Shown here: one piece after another, positions 32,163-40,920 of the stretch
How the letters are laid out: every line of letters begins with the position of its first letter
Numbering within the stretch: position 1 is the stretch's first letter
Assembly: GCF_004341625.1 (NCBI RefSeq)
Contig: NZ_SLZG01000008.1
Span: 1-64,000, forward strand
Length of the DNA: 64,000 nucleotides
Direction: 5' to 3'
Source of the DNA: Rhizobium sp. BK376
GTDB lineage: Bacteria > Pseudomonadota > Alphaproteobacteria > Rhizobiales > Rhizobiaceae
Notes under the pieces: generated by a model
The model's database searches: none
What the model was told of the DNA's origin: nothing
Seen by the model: the letters and a program-made list of their open reading frames with translations, nothing else
Program-made: the position numbers and the translations under genes

Positions 32163-33953
32163 TCAAAGTTCGCCCGAAATTTCGCGCCGCCGCCTGTCCA
32201 GCTCTTCCGCGTAGCGCCTCAGCGTATAGCTTTCCGAAAGCTGGCCGACGACCTTGCGTTCGATCAGGTTGTTGACAACGGCGAGCGCTTCGCTCTCGGT
32301 CTTGTCGAAGATTGCGGCCGCCTGCTTGGCGTTCATTTGCGGCTGCAGGAAATCGTTCCGGTATTTGGTGAAGTCAGCGATGCTCTTGCCTTCGTCGTTC
32401 TTGTCCACCGGGCTTGCGTAGATATCAGGTACAAGCACGATGCCGGCATATTTGTCGGCGTCGTCGACAAGGATCACGCGCTGGGTCGAGCCGATCGGGA
32501 AGTCGTGGCGGAACTCCTCGACCGTTATGTTGACGCTGGCGGTGCGCACGTCTTCGCGCATCATCCGGCCGACCGTCAGGCTGCGGATCCAGCCGACATC
32601 GTGGGCGCTGCGAATGCTCTCGCCGCGAAGGTGAAAACGCCATGTCGCGAAGGAGTAGCCGAAGGTCGAGCGGACGACGAGCGACGAGGTGATGACGGCG
32701 GCAAGCACCAGCGCGGTGATCGGAAAATCGCCGGTGATTTCCAGCGCAAGGAAGGTCATGGTCAGCGGGCCGCCAATAATGGCGACGGCAAGCGAACTCA
32801 TGCCGACGACAGCGTAGATAACCGGCGTCAGCGTCGCGTGATCGAAATAGGGGGCGGAATAGGCGAAAATCTTGCCAAGCAGGGCGCCCATGAAAAGCGA
32901 GGCGAAGAACAGGCCGCCTCTGAAACCGGAGCCGATCGAGACTGCTGACGCCAGGGATTTCAGCAGCAGAATGCCGATCAGCGTCGGGATTGCGATGGTG
33001 TTGGCGAGATTGAGATGCAGGGCGCCGTGACCCGCCGAAAGCACCTGCGGCGTTATCAGGGCGAGGAGGCCGACAACGATACCGCCGAGTGCCGGACGGA
33101 AGGGCAATGCGATGGAGCTCTTTCGCGCCAGTTCCTCGATGAAGGAAACGCCCTGCATGATCAGGATTCCGGCGCCGGCGCAGAAAGCGCCGAGCAAGAG
33201 CGCCGGAATATAGTCCGCCGGAACGACGCTGCCGAAATCGCCGACGTCGATGTTGAAATCGTTGCCGGAGAGAAGGCGCGCCACGAGGGTGGAGATCAGT
33301 GCGGAGACGACGACGGGCGTCAGCGTGATGATCGAATAGGTGCCGATGATGAGCTCGAAGGCGTAAAAAGCACCGGTCAGCGGTGCGTTGAAGGCGGCGG
33401 CGATGGCGCCGGCGGCGCCGCAGCCGACGAGCGTTCTGAGATCTGAGCGACGAAGCTGCAGTTTGTAGCCGAGCTTTGACGCTATTCCGGCTGCGATCTG
33501 GGTGTAGCCGGCCTCGAGGCCGACGGAAGCGCCAAAGCCGTTCGAGATGAGATTCTGTACGGCGACCAGAATGCTGTCCGTCAGCGACAGCCGGCCGCCA
33601 TGCAGCGCATTGGCTTCGATCGGGTCGACCATGGGCTTCTTCCGGGTCTTGGCCAGAATGAAGATCATCAGGCCCAGGACGATGCCGCCGACAACAGGAG
33701 ATGCGAGCAGCAGGAACTTGTCGTCAACCTGCGCCGAACTCAAGCGCCCTGAGTCGTCGATACCGAAGATCAGCGTGTGCATCGTCCGCGATATCACGCT
33801 CATAGCGGTGACCGCGCAGCCGGATGTGATCCCGACGAAAGCGCCGGCAAAGATCATACCGAGCTCGCTGCGACGCAACGCAGCTCTCATGCGGCCGAGA
33901 TCAAAGAAGGAATACAGGGCGCCAAAACGGCGCTGTTTGAATTTCTGCAGCAT
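32163..33953 (-). CDS. ClC-family chloride channel or antiporter with CBS pair
   Basis: A 596-residue ClC-family membrane protein with about ten to eleven predicted helices and two C-terminal CBS-like segments. The gating glutamate Glu147 is kept (V-G-L-E-A-G in place of G-x-E-G-P), but the classical G-S-G-I-P serine motif is replaced by I-E-A-N-A-L-H-G-G. Whether it is an H+/Cl- antiporter, channel or fluoride-type transporter cannot be told. It ends at 33953 and is divergent from the cobalamin riboswitch leader. Confidence 0.85.
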   Translation of the reverse strand: MLQKFKQRRFGALYSFFDLGRMRAALRRSELGMIFAGAFVGITSGCAVTAMSVISRTMHTLIFGIDDSGRLSSAQVDDKFLLLASPVVGGIVLGLMIFILAKTRKKPMVDPIEANALHGGRLSLTDSILVAVQNLISNGFGASVGLEAGYTQIAAGIASKLGYKLQLRRSDLRTLVGCGAAGAIAAAFNAPLTGAFYAFELIIGTYSIITLTPVVVSALISTLVARLLSGNDFNIDVGDFGSVVPADYIPALLLGAFCAGAGILIMQGVSFIEELARKSSIALPFRPALGGIVVGLLALITPQVLSAGHGALHLNLANTIAIPTLIGILLLKSLASAVSIGSGFRGGLFFASLFMGALLGKIFAYSAPYFDHATLTPVIYAVVGMSSLAVAIIGGPLTMTFLALEITGDFPITALVLAAVITSSLVVRSTFGYSFATWRFHLRGESIRSAHDVGWIRSLTVGRMMREDVRTASVNITVEEFRHDFPIGSTQRVILVDDADKYAGIVLVPDIYASPVDKNDEGKSIADFTKYRNDFLQPQMNAKQAAAIFDKTESEALAVVNNLIERKVVGQLSESYTLRRYAEELDRRRREISGEL

Positions 33954-34169
33954 CGGGAGGACGAACTTTTACAGGCATTCGAAAGCTTGAAGCAGTCTAT
34001 AGACTGCTAAGGTCAAAGAATTACGGCAAAAGACCGACATCTTCTTCCTTTTTCCCGCCAATTGCCCCTCGCGTCGAAAAATAATGGCTGCCGGGGCAAG
34101 GTCCCGGCCGTTTTCCGTCCGCCGAATGCGATTGACTCGGAATGGCGGTTTCCGTAACCATCGGGCTTC

Positions 34170-34570
34170 ATAACGGATGGTTCCCGGGCGGCGGTCGTCG
34201 CAAGGGATGAAAAGGGAATGTGACGGGACGGACCCAAGCCGGGCGTTTTCATCACAGCCGACCCCGCGACTGTAGAGCGGTCAGGGTCTTCTGTCCGGTT
34301 TTTAAAGCTTTTTCGCAGACGGTTCCCAATGGTGGGGACGGGCGAAAAAGACCGGAAGCCGGAAAAGCCACTGGCGTGGCATCATGATCAGCCGGGGCTG
34401 GACGCCTCTAATTCTACGAATCGTCCACCTTTTCATGATGACTGCCGGGAAGGCGAGGACGACCCGCTGGCGTACGACCCGGGGCGACCGTATTCGGTCT
34501 GCTCAGGCGACCGTATTCGGTCTGCCCCGGTCGCCGCGCCTCAAACCGCGAGCCAGGAGACCTGCCATGC
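34170..34570 (+). ncRNA. cobalamin riboswitch
   Basis: The B12-box AGCCAGGAGACCTGCC ends at 34566, with the typical upstream blocks: GGTTCCC near 34179, CGCGACTGTAGAGCGG near 34266, GCCACTGG near 34369 and CCGGGAAGGC near 34445. These match the cobalamin riboswitch, which lowers expression of the downstream cob genes when adenosylcobalamin is plentiful. It is longer than usual, and just before the box it contains a small hairpin duplicated in tandem. It leads the cobU-cobW-cobN-cupin-cobO operon. Confidence 0.9.
34483..34525 (+). repeat. tandem 20-base repeat inside the riboswitch
   Basis: GGCGACCGTATTCGGTCTGC occurs at 34483-34502 and again at 34506-34525. Each copy folds into the small hairpin GACCG-TATT-CGGTC. 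The pair sits in a peripheral arm just before the B12 box. Confidence 0.9.
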
Positions 34571-34632
34571 GTGCCGGGCGAAGAGCCCATAGCTCAAGGG
34601 GCGAAAGCTCCGCTGCCAGCACGGAGGTTGTC

Positions 34633-34722
34633 ATGGCTGTGAAACCATTTCGGCATCCGTTTTCGGATGCTCCCGCGACCATATTCGCCGCTTCGAGCGC
34701 CGCGCAGCATCTCCATGCGTGA
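34633..34722 (+). CDS. candidate 29-residue leader peptide
   Basis: A short frame with ACGGAGG seven bases before its ATG encodes a 29-residue basic/His-containing peptide (M-A-V-K-P-F-R-H-P-F). It lies between the riboswitch and cobU and could be a translated leader that couples to cobU. Nothing is known of it; it may be chance. Confidence 0.3.
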   Translation: MAVKPFRHPFSDAPATIFAASSAAQHLHA

Positions 34723-34737
34723 CGATCGGCGGCGCAA

Positions 34738-35262
34738 ATGACATCCCCATCCTTCATCTCTGTTCTCATTCTCGGCGGCGCCCGATCGGGCAAATCACGC
34801 TTTGCCGAGTCATTGGTGACCACCTCCGGCCTCGAGCGGCACTATGTGGCGACCGGGCGGGCTTGGGATGACGAGATGCGGTCGCGGATTGCGCAGCACC
34901 GGGCGGATCGCGGCGATCTCTGGACTACGCATGAAGAGCCGCTCGATCTCCTCTCCCGCCTTGCCGACATCGACGGCGAGGGGCGGGTCATCCTGATCGA
35001 TTGCCTGACGCTCTGGGTCACGAACCTGATGATGGAGGAGCGCGACATGGCGGCGGAATTTGCCGCTCTTTCAGAATACCTGCCGAATGCGAAAGCGCGG
35101 CTCGTCCTCGTCTCCAACGAGGTCGGGCTCGGGATCGTGCCGGACAATGCAATGGCGCGCGCCTTTCGCGACCATGCCGGACGGCTCCACCAGATGATCG
35201 CGGCAGAAGTCGCGGAAGTTTATTTCGTTGCGGCCGGTCTGCCGCTGAAAATGAAGGGTTGA
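34738..35262 (+). CDS. cobU: adenosylcobinamide kinase / phosphate guanylyltransferase
   Basis: A 174-residue CobU/CobP. It has the P-loop G-G-A-R-S-G-K-S near the N-terminus and the active-site histidine region T-G-R-A-W-D-D-E-M-x-x-R-I-A-Q-H. It phosphorylates adenosylcobinamide and adds GMP in nucleotide-loop assembly. It is the first recognised gene after the cobalamin riboswitch; cobW follows 4 bases later. Confidence 0.92.
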   Translation: MTSPSFISVLILGGARSGKSRFAESLVTTSGLERHYVATGRAWDDEMRSRIAQHRADRGDLWTTHEEPLDLLSRLADIDGEGRVILIDCLTLWVTNLMMEERDMAAEFAALSEYLPNAKARLVLVSNEVGLGIVPDNAMARAFRDHAGRLHQMIAAEVAEVYFVAAGLPLKMKG

Positions 35263-35266
35263 TTTG

Positions 35267-36316
35267 ATGAACCAGCAGAAAATTCCAGCCACCGTCATCA
35301 CCGGCTTTCTCGGTGCCGGCAAGACGACGATGATCCGCAACCTGCTGCAGAATACCGGCGGCAAGAAGATCGCGTTGATCATCAACGAATTCGGCGATCT
35401 CGGCGTCGACGGCGACGTGCTGAAGGGCTGCGGCGCGGAAAACTGCACCGAGGACGATATTATCGAGCTGACCAACGGCTGCATCTGCTGTACCGTCGCC
35501 GACGATTTCATCCCAACCATGACGAAGCTCCTAGAGCGCGACGCCCGGCCGGACCATATCGTCATCGAGACCTCGGGGCTTGCGCTGCCGCAGCCGCTCG
35601 TTGCCGCCTTCAACTGGCCGGATATCCGCACGCAGGTGACCGTCGATGGCGTCATCACCGTGGTCGACAGCGCAGCGGTTGCGGCCGGCCGTTTCGCCGA
35701 CGACCATGATGCGGTCAACGCCGCCCGCGCCGAAGACGCGTCGCTCGACCACGACAATCCGATCGAGGAGCTTTTCGAGGACCAACTGACCTGCGCCGAC
35801 CTGATCGTTCTCAACAAGACCGATCTTCTCGACACGGCAGGCATCGCCGGCGTACGCGCCGAGGTCTCCTCGCGCACGCATCGCCGGCCGACGATGATCG
35901 AGGCAAAGAACGGCGACGTGCCTGCCGCTGTGCTGCTCGGCCTTGGCGTCGGCACGGAAGAGGACATTGCGAACCGCAAATCGCATCACGAGCTGGAGCA
36001 CGAGGACGGCGCGCCACATGACCACGACGAGTTCGACAGTTTCGTCGTCGAGCTTGGTGCCGTCGCCGATCCCAATGCCTTCATTGAGAAGCTGAAGGGC
36101 GTGATTGCGGAACATGACGTGCTGCGCCTGAAGGGCTTCGTCGACGTTCCCGGCAAGCCGATGCGCCTGCAGATCCAGGCCGTCGGCAGCCGCATCGATC
36201 AATATTTCGACCGCGCATGGATATCTGGCGAAGCGCGTGCGACCCGGCTTGTCGTCATCGGCCTGCACGACATGGATCAGGCGATCGTTCGCGGGGCGAT
36301 CGAGGCGCTGGTGTAA
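35267..36316 (+). CDS. cobW: CobW GTPase
   Basis: A 349-residue G3E-family GTPase: P-loop G-F-L-G-A-G-K-T-T (residues 13-21), the metal-binding C-x-C-C motif (Cys72, Cys74, Cys75), and a His/Asp-rich stretch near residues 239-257 (H-H-E-L-E-H-E-D-G-A-P-H-D-H-D-E). CobW is thought to supply cobalt for insertion by the CobNST chelatase. It lies within the riboswitch-led operon, 10 bases before cobN. ATG at 35267 is preferred to the TTG one codon upstream. Confidence 0.93.
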   Translation: MNQQKIPATVITGFLGAGKTTMIRNLLQNTGGKKIALIINEFGDLGVDGDVLKGCGAENCTEDDIIELTNGCICCTVADDFIPTMTKLLERDARPDHIVIETSGLALPQPLVAAFNWPDIRTQVTVDGVITVVDSAAVAAGRFADDHDAVNAARAEDASLDHDNPIEELFEDQLTCADLIVLNKTDLLDTAGIAGVRAEVSSRTHRRPTMIEAKNGDVPAAVLLGLGVGTEEDIANRKSHHELEHEDGAPHDHDEFDSFVVELGAVADPNAFIEKLKGVIAEHDVLRLKGFVDVPGKPMRLQIQAVGSRIDQYFDRAWISGEARATRLVVIGLHDMDQAIVRGAIEALV

Positions 36317-36325
36317 GGCAGAACG

Positions 36326-39300
36326 ATGCATCTCCTGCTGGCACAGAAGGGTACGATCAGCGATGGCGACGAGGCGATTGATCTCGGCCAATCGCCGGGC
36401 GATATCCTTTTCCTGTCGGCTGCCGACACGGAGCTCGCCGCCATCGCGGCGGCTCATGGCCACGGGAATGCCGGATTTTCCCTGAGGCTCGCCAGCCTGA
36501 TGAGCCTCAAGCATCCGATGTCGGTCGATACCTATATCGAGCGCACCGCGCGTCATGCGAAGCTGATCATCGTTCGGGCGCTCGGCGGGGCGAGCTATTT
36601 CCACTATGCGCTGGAGGCGCTGCATGCCTGCGCTGCCCGTCAGGGAGCGCTGATTGCGGTGCTGCCGGGAGATTCCCGAGCCGATCCGGGGCTGACGCCG
36701 TTTTCCAATGTGGCGCTCGATGACCTCAACGCGCTCTGGTCGTATCTGATCGAGGGCGGGGATGCGAACTCGCGGGCGTTTCTGGCCTATGCTAATGCGA
36801 TGCTTTCCGGCGGCGAGACGCCGGAGCCCGCGGTGCCGCTAATGAAGGCGGGCATCTGGTGGCCGGGCAGGGGCGTTATAGGCGTTGAGGAGTGGCGGCG
36901 GGTTTCTGAGGAGGCGCTACGCCAGCCCCCGGACAATATGGCGACCCCTGCAGGGCTCGCACTTCCGACCATCGCCATCAGTTTCTACCGTGCCCTCGTT
37001 CAGAGCGGTGAAACAAAGCCGGTCGAAGCTCTGATCGAAGCTCTGATCGCCAAGGGCATCCGGCCGTTGCCGGTTTTTGCGTACAGCCTCAAGGATCCGG
37101 TCTCCAAGGGGATTCTCGAAAGCGTCTTCGCCGAAATAAGGCCCGGCGTGGTGATCAATACGACGGGCTTTGCCGTTTCGGCACCCGGCGCCGACCGCGA
37201 ACCGACCGTGTTGGAGGCCAATGAGGCGATCGTTCTGCAGGCGATCTTTTCGGGTTCGTCTCGTGAAGCCTGGGCCGCCTCGGCACAAGGTTTGTCCGCG
37301 CGTGATCTCGGTATGAACGTTGCGCTGCCAGAAGTCGACGGCCGCGTGCTGTCGCGGGCGGTCTCCTTCAAAGCTGCGGCACGCTACGACGAACGGGTCG
37401 AGGTCAATATCGTCGGCAGCGAGCCGGATGCGGGACGCATGCGCTACGTGGCCGAATTAGCGGCAAATTGGGCGACGCTTCGGGGGACGCAGCCTCAGAA
37501 AAGGCGCGTCGCCCTGGTCATGGCGAATTACCCGAACCGCGATGGTCGGCTCGGCAACGGGGTCGGGCTCGATACGCCGGCCGGAACGGTCGAGGTGCTG
37601 AGGGCGATGCAGGCGCAGGGCTATCCGGTTTCGGATCTGCCTGCCGATGGTGACGCGCTGATCCGGCATCTGATGGAAGGACCGACCAATTCCGGCCATG
37701 ATGGGAAGCTGATCCGCGAGAGGATTTCTGCGAGTCATTACAGGGTCTTCTTCACATCTCTTCCCAATCAGATTCAAGAGGAGATCACTGCGCGCTGGGG
37801 CGCTCCGGAGTTGGATCCCTATTTCCGCGACGGCGCGTTTGCCCTGCCGTTTGCACGGTTCGGTGAGGTGCTGGTCGGCATCCAGCCGGCGCGCGGCTAC
37901 AATATCGATCCGAAGGAAAGCCATCATTCGCCGGATCTCGTGCCGCCGCATGGCTATCTCGCCTTCTATGCGTTCCTCCGCCAGGAATTCGGCGCCCATG
38001 CCGTGATCCACATGGGCAAGCATGGCAATCTTGAGTGGCTGCCGGGCAAGGCGCTGGCGCTTTCCGAGACCTGCTATCCCGAAGCAATTCTCGGGCCTTT
38101 GCCACACCTTTATCCCTTTATCGTCAATGATCCGGGCGAGGGCACGCAGGCCAAGCGCCGTACCAGCGCCGTCATCATCGACCATCTGACGCCGCCGCTG
38201 ACGCGGGCGGAGAGCTATGGGCCGCTGAAGGATCTCGAAGCGCTGGTGGATGAATATTACGAGGCGTCCGGCGGCGATCCCCGCCGGCTCCGTCTGTTGC
38301 GCAAGCAGATCCTCGATCTCGTCGCCGATATCGGGCTGGATGCCGATGCCGGGATTGCCAAGGGCGAGAACGAAGATAGCGCGCTGCAGAAGCTCGATGC
38401 CTATCTCTGCGACCTCAAGGAAATGCAGATCCGCGACGGCCTGCACATTTTCGGCGTCTCGCCGCAGGGGCGGCTGCTCACGGATTTGACGGTGGCGTTG
38501 GCGCGTGTGCCACGAGGGCTGGGCGACGGCGGGGATCAGAGTTTGCAGCGGGCGATTGCGGCGGATGCTGGGCTGGTGGAGGTGGCTTGCGAGGCCCCCC
38601 CCTCTGTCCTGCCGGACATCTCCCCCACAAGGGGGGAGATCGATATGCCGCGCCGTTTCGATGATACCCCGACGTTCAGCGGGGCCGCTTTCTCAGACAG
38701 GGCTTTTGGCCGAGTGGCTGCATCCCCAATCTCCCCCCTTGTGGGGGAGATGTCCGGCAGGACAGAGGGGGGTATGCCAAGCTCTCCTCGCTTCGATCCC
38801 CTCGATTGCAACATGGCCGCCCCATGGACCGGCCCCAAACCCGCAATCCTAGCTGAAGTCTCCGACGCCCCCTGGCGTACGAATGGCGACACCGTCGAGC
38901 GCATCGAGCTGCTGGCGGCAAAGCTCGTCTCCGGCGAGACCGAATGCCCAACCTTCTGGCCCCAAACCAGAGAGGTTCTGGCCGAGATCGAGGCCCGCCT
39001 GAAGCCCTCGATCCTCGCCTGCGGGGATGCCGAGATCGCGGCGTTGCTGAAGGGGCTGGAGGGCCGTTTCGTGCCGCCTGGGGCCTCCGGTGCGCCGACG
39101 CGCGGAAGGCCGGATGTGCTGCCGACAGGGCGGAATTTCTATTCGGTGGACAGCCGCGCCGTGCCGACGCCGGCGGCTTACGAACTTGGCAAGAAATCGG
39201 CGGAACTGCTGGTTCGCCGCTACGTGCAGGATCATGGGGAATGGCCTGTTTCCTTCGGGCTGACGGCCTGGGGCACGTCCAACATGCGCACGGGGGGCGA

Positions 39301-40324
39301 TGACATTGCCCAGGCGCTGGCGCTGATCGGCGTCAAGCCGATCTGGGACATGACGTCGCGCCGTGTCACCGGATACGATATCATTCCACCGGCAATATTG
39401 CGTCGTCCGCGCGTCGATGTGACGCTCAGGATTTCCGGCTTCTTTCGTGACGCGTTCCCCGAACAGATCGCGCTGTTCGACAAGGCCGTTCGTGCCGTGG
39501 GCCAGCTCGATGAGGACCAGGCGGATAATCCGATTGCGGCGCGCATGCGTGGCGAAGCCAAACGGCTTGCTTCGGCGGGGCTGGACGAGGCTTCTGCCCT
39601 GCGAAGGGCTGGGTATCGCATCTTCGGTTCGAAACCCGGGGCTTACGGGGCGGGGCTGCAGGCGCTGATCGACGAAAAGGGCTGGGAGCGGCGGGCCGAT
39701 CTCGCCGAGGCCTATCTCGTCTGGGGCAGCTACGCTTACGGCGCCGGTGAAGAGGGGCGCTCCGAGCGCGGCGTTTTCGAGGATCGGCTGCGATCGATCC
39801 AGGCGGTCGTTCAGAACCAGGACAATCGCGAGCACGACCTGCTCGACAGCGACGATTATTACCAGTTCGAAGGCGGGATGGCTGCTGCGGCCGAGCAGCT
39901 TGCCGGCGAGCGGCCGTCGATCTACCACAACGACCATTCCCGGCCGGAGAAGCCCGTCATCCGCTCGCTGGAAGAGGAGATCGGCAGGGTGGTGCGCGGC
40001 CGGGTGGTCAATCCGAAATGGATCGCAGGTGTCATGCGCCACGGTTACAAGGGCGCTTTCGAGATCGCCGCGACCGTCGATTATCTCTTCGCTTTCGCCG
40101 CCACGACCGGTGCGGTGCGCGACCATCATTTCGAGGCGGTCTATCAGGCCTTCGTCGCCGATGCCCATGTGCGCGACTTCATGGCGGAGAAGAACCCGAG
40201 CGCTCTCGAGGAGATGAAGGAGCGACTGCTTGAGGCAATCGACCGGCAGCTCTGGACGCCGCGCAGCAATTCGGCACGGTTCGACCTGCAAGCCGTCAGC
40301 CCCGAGGAAGAGATGATCCCATGA
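36326..40324 (+). CDS. cobN: cobaltochelatase large subunit, with in-frame repeat
   Basis: A 1332-residue CobN, the large subunit of the ATP-dependent cobalt chelatase that inserts cobalt into hydrogenobyrinic acid a,c-diamide in the aerobic pathway. Recognised from length, N-P-K-W-I-x-G-V-M-R-H-G-Y-K-G near the C-terminus and H-M-G-K-H-G-N-L-E-W-L-P-G-K in the middle. Residues about 757-816 are encoded by a 176-base palindromic repeat and look unlike CobN; the frame stays open across it. The other chelatase subunits, cobS and cobT, are not in the window. Overlaps the cupin gene by 4 bases. Confidence 0.95.
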   Translation: MHLLLAQKGTISDGDEAIDLGQSPGDILFLSAADTELAAIAAAHGHGNAGFSLRLASLMSLKHPMSVDTYIERTARHAKLIIVRALGGASYFHYALEALHACAARQGALIAVLPGDSRADPGLTPFSNVALDDLNALWSYLIEGGDANSRAFLAYANAMLSGGETPEPAVPLMKAGIWWPGRGVIGVEEWRRVSEEALRQPPDNMATPAGLALPTIAISFYRALVQSGETKPVEALIEALIAKGIRPLPVFAYSLKDPVSKGILESVFAEIRPGVVINTTGFAVSAPGADREPTVLEANEAIVLQAIFSGSSREAWAASAQGLSARDLGMNVALPEVDGRVLSRAVSFKAAARYDERVEVNIVGSEPDAGRMRYVAELAANWATLRGTQPQKRRVALVMANYPNRDGRLGNGVGLDTPAGTVEVLRAMQAQGYPVSDLPADGDALIRHLMEGPTNSGHDGKLIRERISASHYRVFFTSLPNQIQEEITARWGAPELDPYFRDGAFALPFARFGEVLVGIQPARGYNIDPKESHHSPDLVPPHGYLAFYAFLRQEFGAHAVIHMGKHGNLEWLPGKALALSETCYPEAILGPLPHLYPFIVNDPGEGTQAKRRTSAVIIDHLTPPLTRAESYGPLKDLEALVDEYYEASGGDPRRLRLLRKQILDLVADIGLDADAGIAKGENEDSALQKLDAYLCDLKEMQIRDGLHIFGVSPQGRLLTDLTVALARVPRGLGDGGDQSLQRAIAADAGLVEVACEAPPSVLPDISPTRGEIDMPRRFDDTPTFSGAAFSDRAFGRVAASPISPLVGEMSGRTEGGMPSSPRFDPLDCNMAAPWTGPKPAILAEVSDAPWRTNGDTVERIELLAAKLVSGETECPTFWPQTREVLAEIEARLKPSILACGDAEIAALLKGLEGRFVPPGASGAPTRGRPDVLPTGRNFYSVDSRAVPTPAAYELGKKSAELLVRRYVQDHGEWPVSFGLTAWGTSNMRTGGDDIAQALALIGVKPIWDMTSRRVTGYDIIPPAILRRPRVDVTLRISGFFRDAFPEQIALFDKAVRAVGQLDEDQADNPIAARMRGEAKRLASAGLDEASALRRAGYRIFGSKPGAYGAGLQALIDEKGWERRADLAEAYLVWGSYAYGAGEEGRSERGVFEDRLRSIQAVVQNQDNREHDLLDSDDYYQFEGGMAAAAEQLAGERPSIYHNDHSRPEKPVIRSLEEEIGRVVRGRVVNPKWIAGVMRHGYKGAFEIAATVDYLFAFAATTGAVRDHHFEAVYQAFVADAHVRDFMAEKNPSALEEMKERLLEAIDRQLWTPRSNSARFDLQAVSPEEEMIP
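38597..38772. repeat. palindromic repeat element inside cobN
   Basis: Two perfect 44-base inverted arms, 38597-38640 and 38729-38772, flank an 88-base centre. Each arm begins CCCCCCTCTGTCCTGCCGGA (reverse-complemented on the right). The sequence resembles a palindromic element common between genes in Rhizobiales. Here it interrupts coding sequence without breaking the frame. Confidence 0.9.
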
Positions 40325-40920
40325 GCGATTTTACGTCCCTGCTTCAGAGCTTTCGGGCTTACCTGGCGTCGCATCACGAGGCAGTGTTGGCGCGGTTCCT
40401 TGAGGGCTTCGACTGGCAGATGGCGGAGCGCGCGCTCGAACCGCGCGGCCTGCCGGTCGTGGAGTACCTCTCAGACATTGCAGTCCCCACTGACGATCAC
40501 GACAACACGCTTCTGTCTGCGCTGATCAGGGATGCCGCATCGCTCCATTGGGCGCAGACCTACAGCACCGGCGATTTCGGCGATGCCTTTCTCAAGCGCT
40601 ACGGCTGGGTGGAATTGTTCGGAACGCGCGGCCATTTCGATAGCGACGTCATGGCTGGCGGATTTCTGATGCTTGGGCCGGAGATCCACTATCCGGACCA
40701 CCATCATGTCGCCGAGGAAATCTATATTCCGCTGACGGGTGGCTCTCTCTGGAGCAAGGATGCGGGAGCCTTCGTTCCGCGCCATGCCGGGGAGATCATC
40801 CACCATCCATCGGATGTTCGCCATGCAATGCAGACGCAGCGGGAGACGCTGGTGGCGCTCTATCTCTGGCGGGGCGGTCCATTGGCGCAAAAATCGATAA
40901 TTTCCGGGAGAAACACATGA
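40321..40920 (+). CDS. DMSP-lyase-like cupin protein
   Basis: A 199-residue cupin similar in layout to the DddQ/DddL DMSP lyase family (PF16867): R-Y-G-W-V-E-L at about 93-99, then G-P-E-I-H-Y-P-D-H-H-H-V-A-E-E-I-Y (His127-129, Glu133, Tyr135), W-S-K-D and I-H-H-P-S-D-V-R-H-A-M (His168), and Y-L-W-R-G. DMSP lyases split dimethylsulfoniopropionate to acrylate and dimethyl sulfide. It overlaps cobN by 4 bases and cobO by 4 bases, so it is translated as part of the cobalamin operon. Substrate and link to B12 are unknown; a different cupin function is possible. Confidence 0.7.
   Translation: MSDFTSLLQSFRAYLASHHEAVLARFLEGFDWQMAERALEPRGLPVVEYLSDIAVPTDDHDNTLLSALIRDAASLHWAQTYSTGDFGDAFLKRYGWVELFGTRGHFDSDVMAGGFLMLGPEIHYPDHHHVAEEIYIPLTGGSLWSKDAGAFVPRHAGEIIHHPSDVRHAMQTQRETLVALYLWRGGPLAQKSIISGRNT

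Noticed and set aside
34483..34525. Two 20-base repeats as a CRISPR array
   Set aside because: Only two units with a 3-base spacer inside a riboswitch; no spacers or cas genes.
35531..36625. 364-residue leftward frame over cobW and cobN
   Set aside because: Antisense shadow, Arg-rich, no domain.
38849..40291. 480-residue open frame antisense to cobN
   Set aside because: High-GC codon bias makes long antisense frames; the translation is Arg/His-rich, with no domain, and lies wholly inside cobN.
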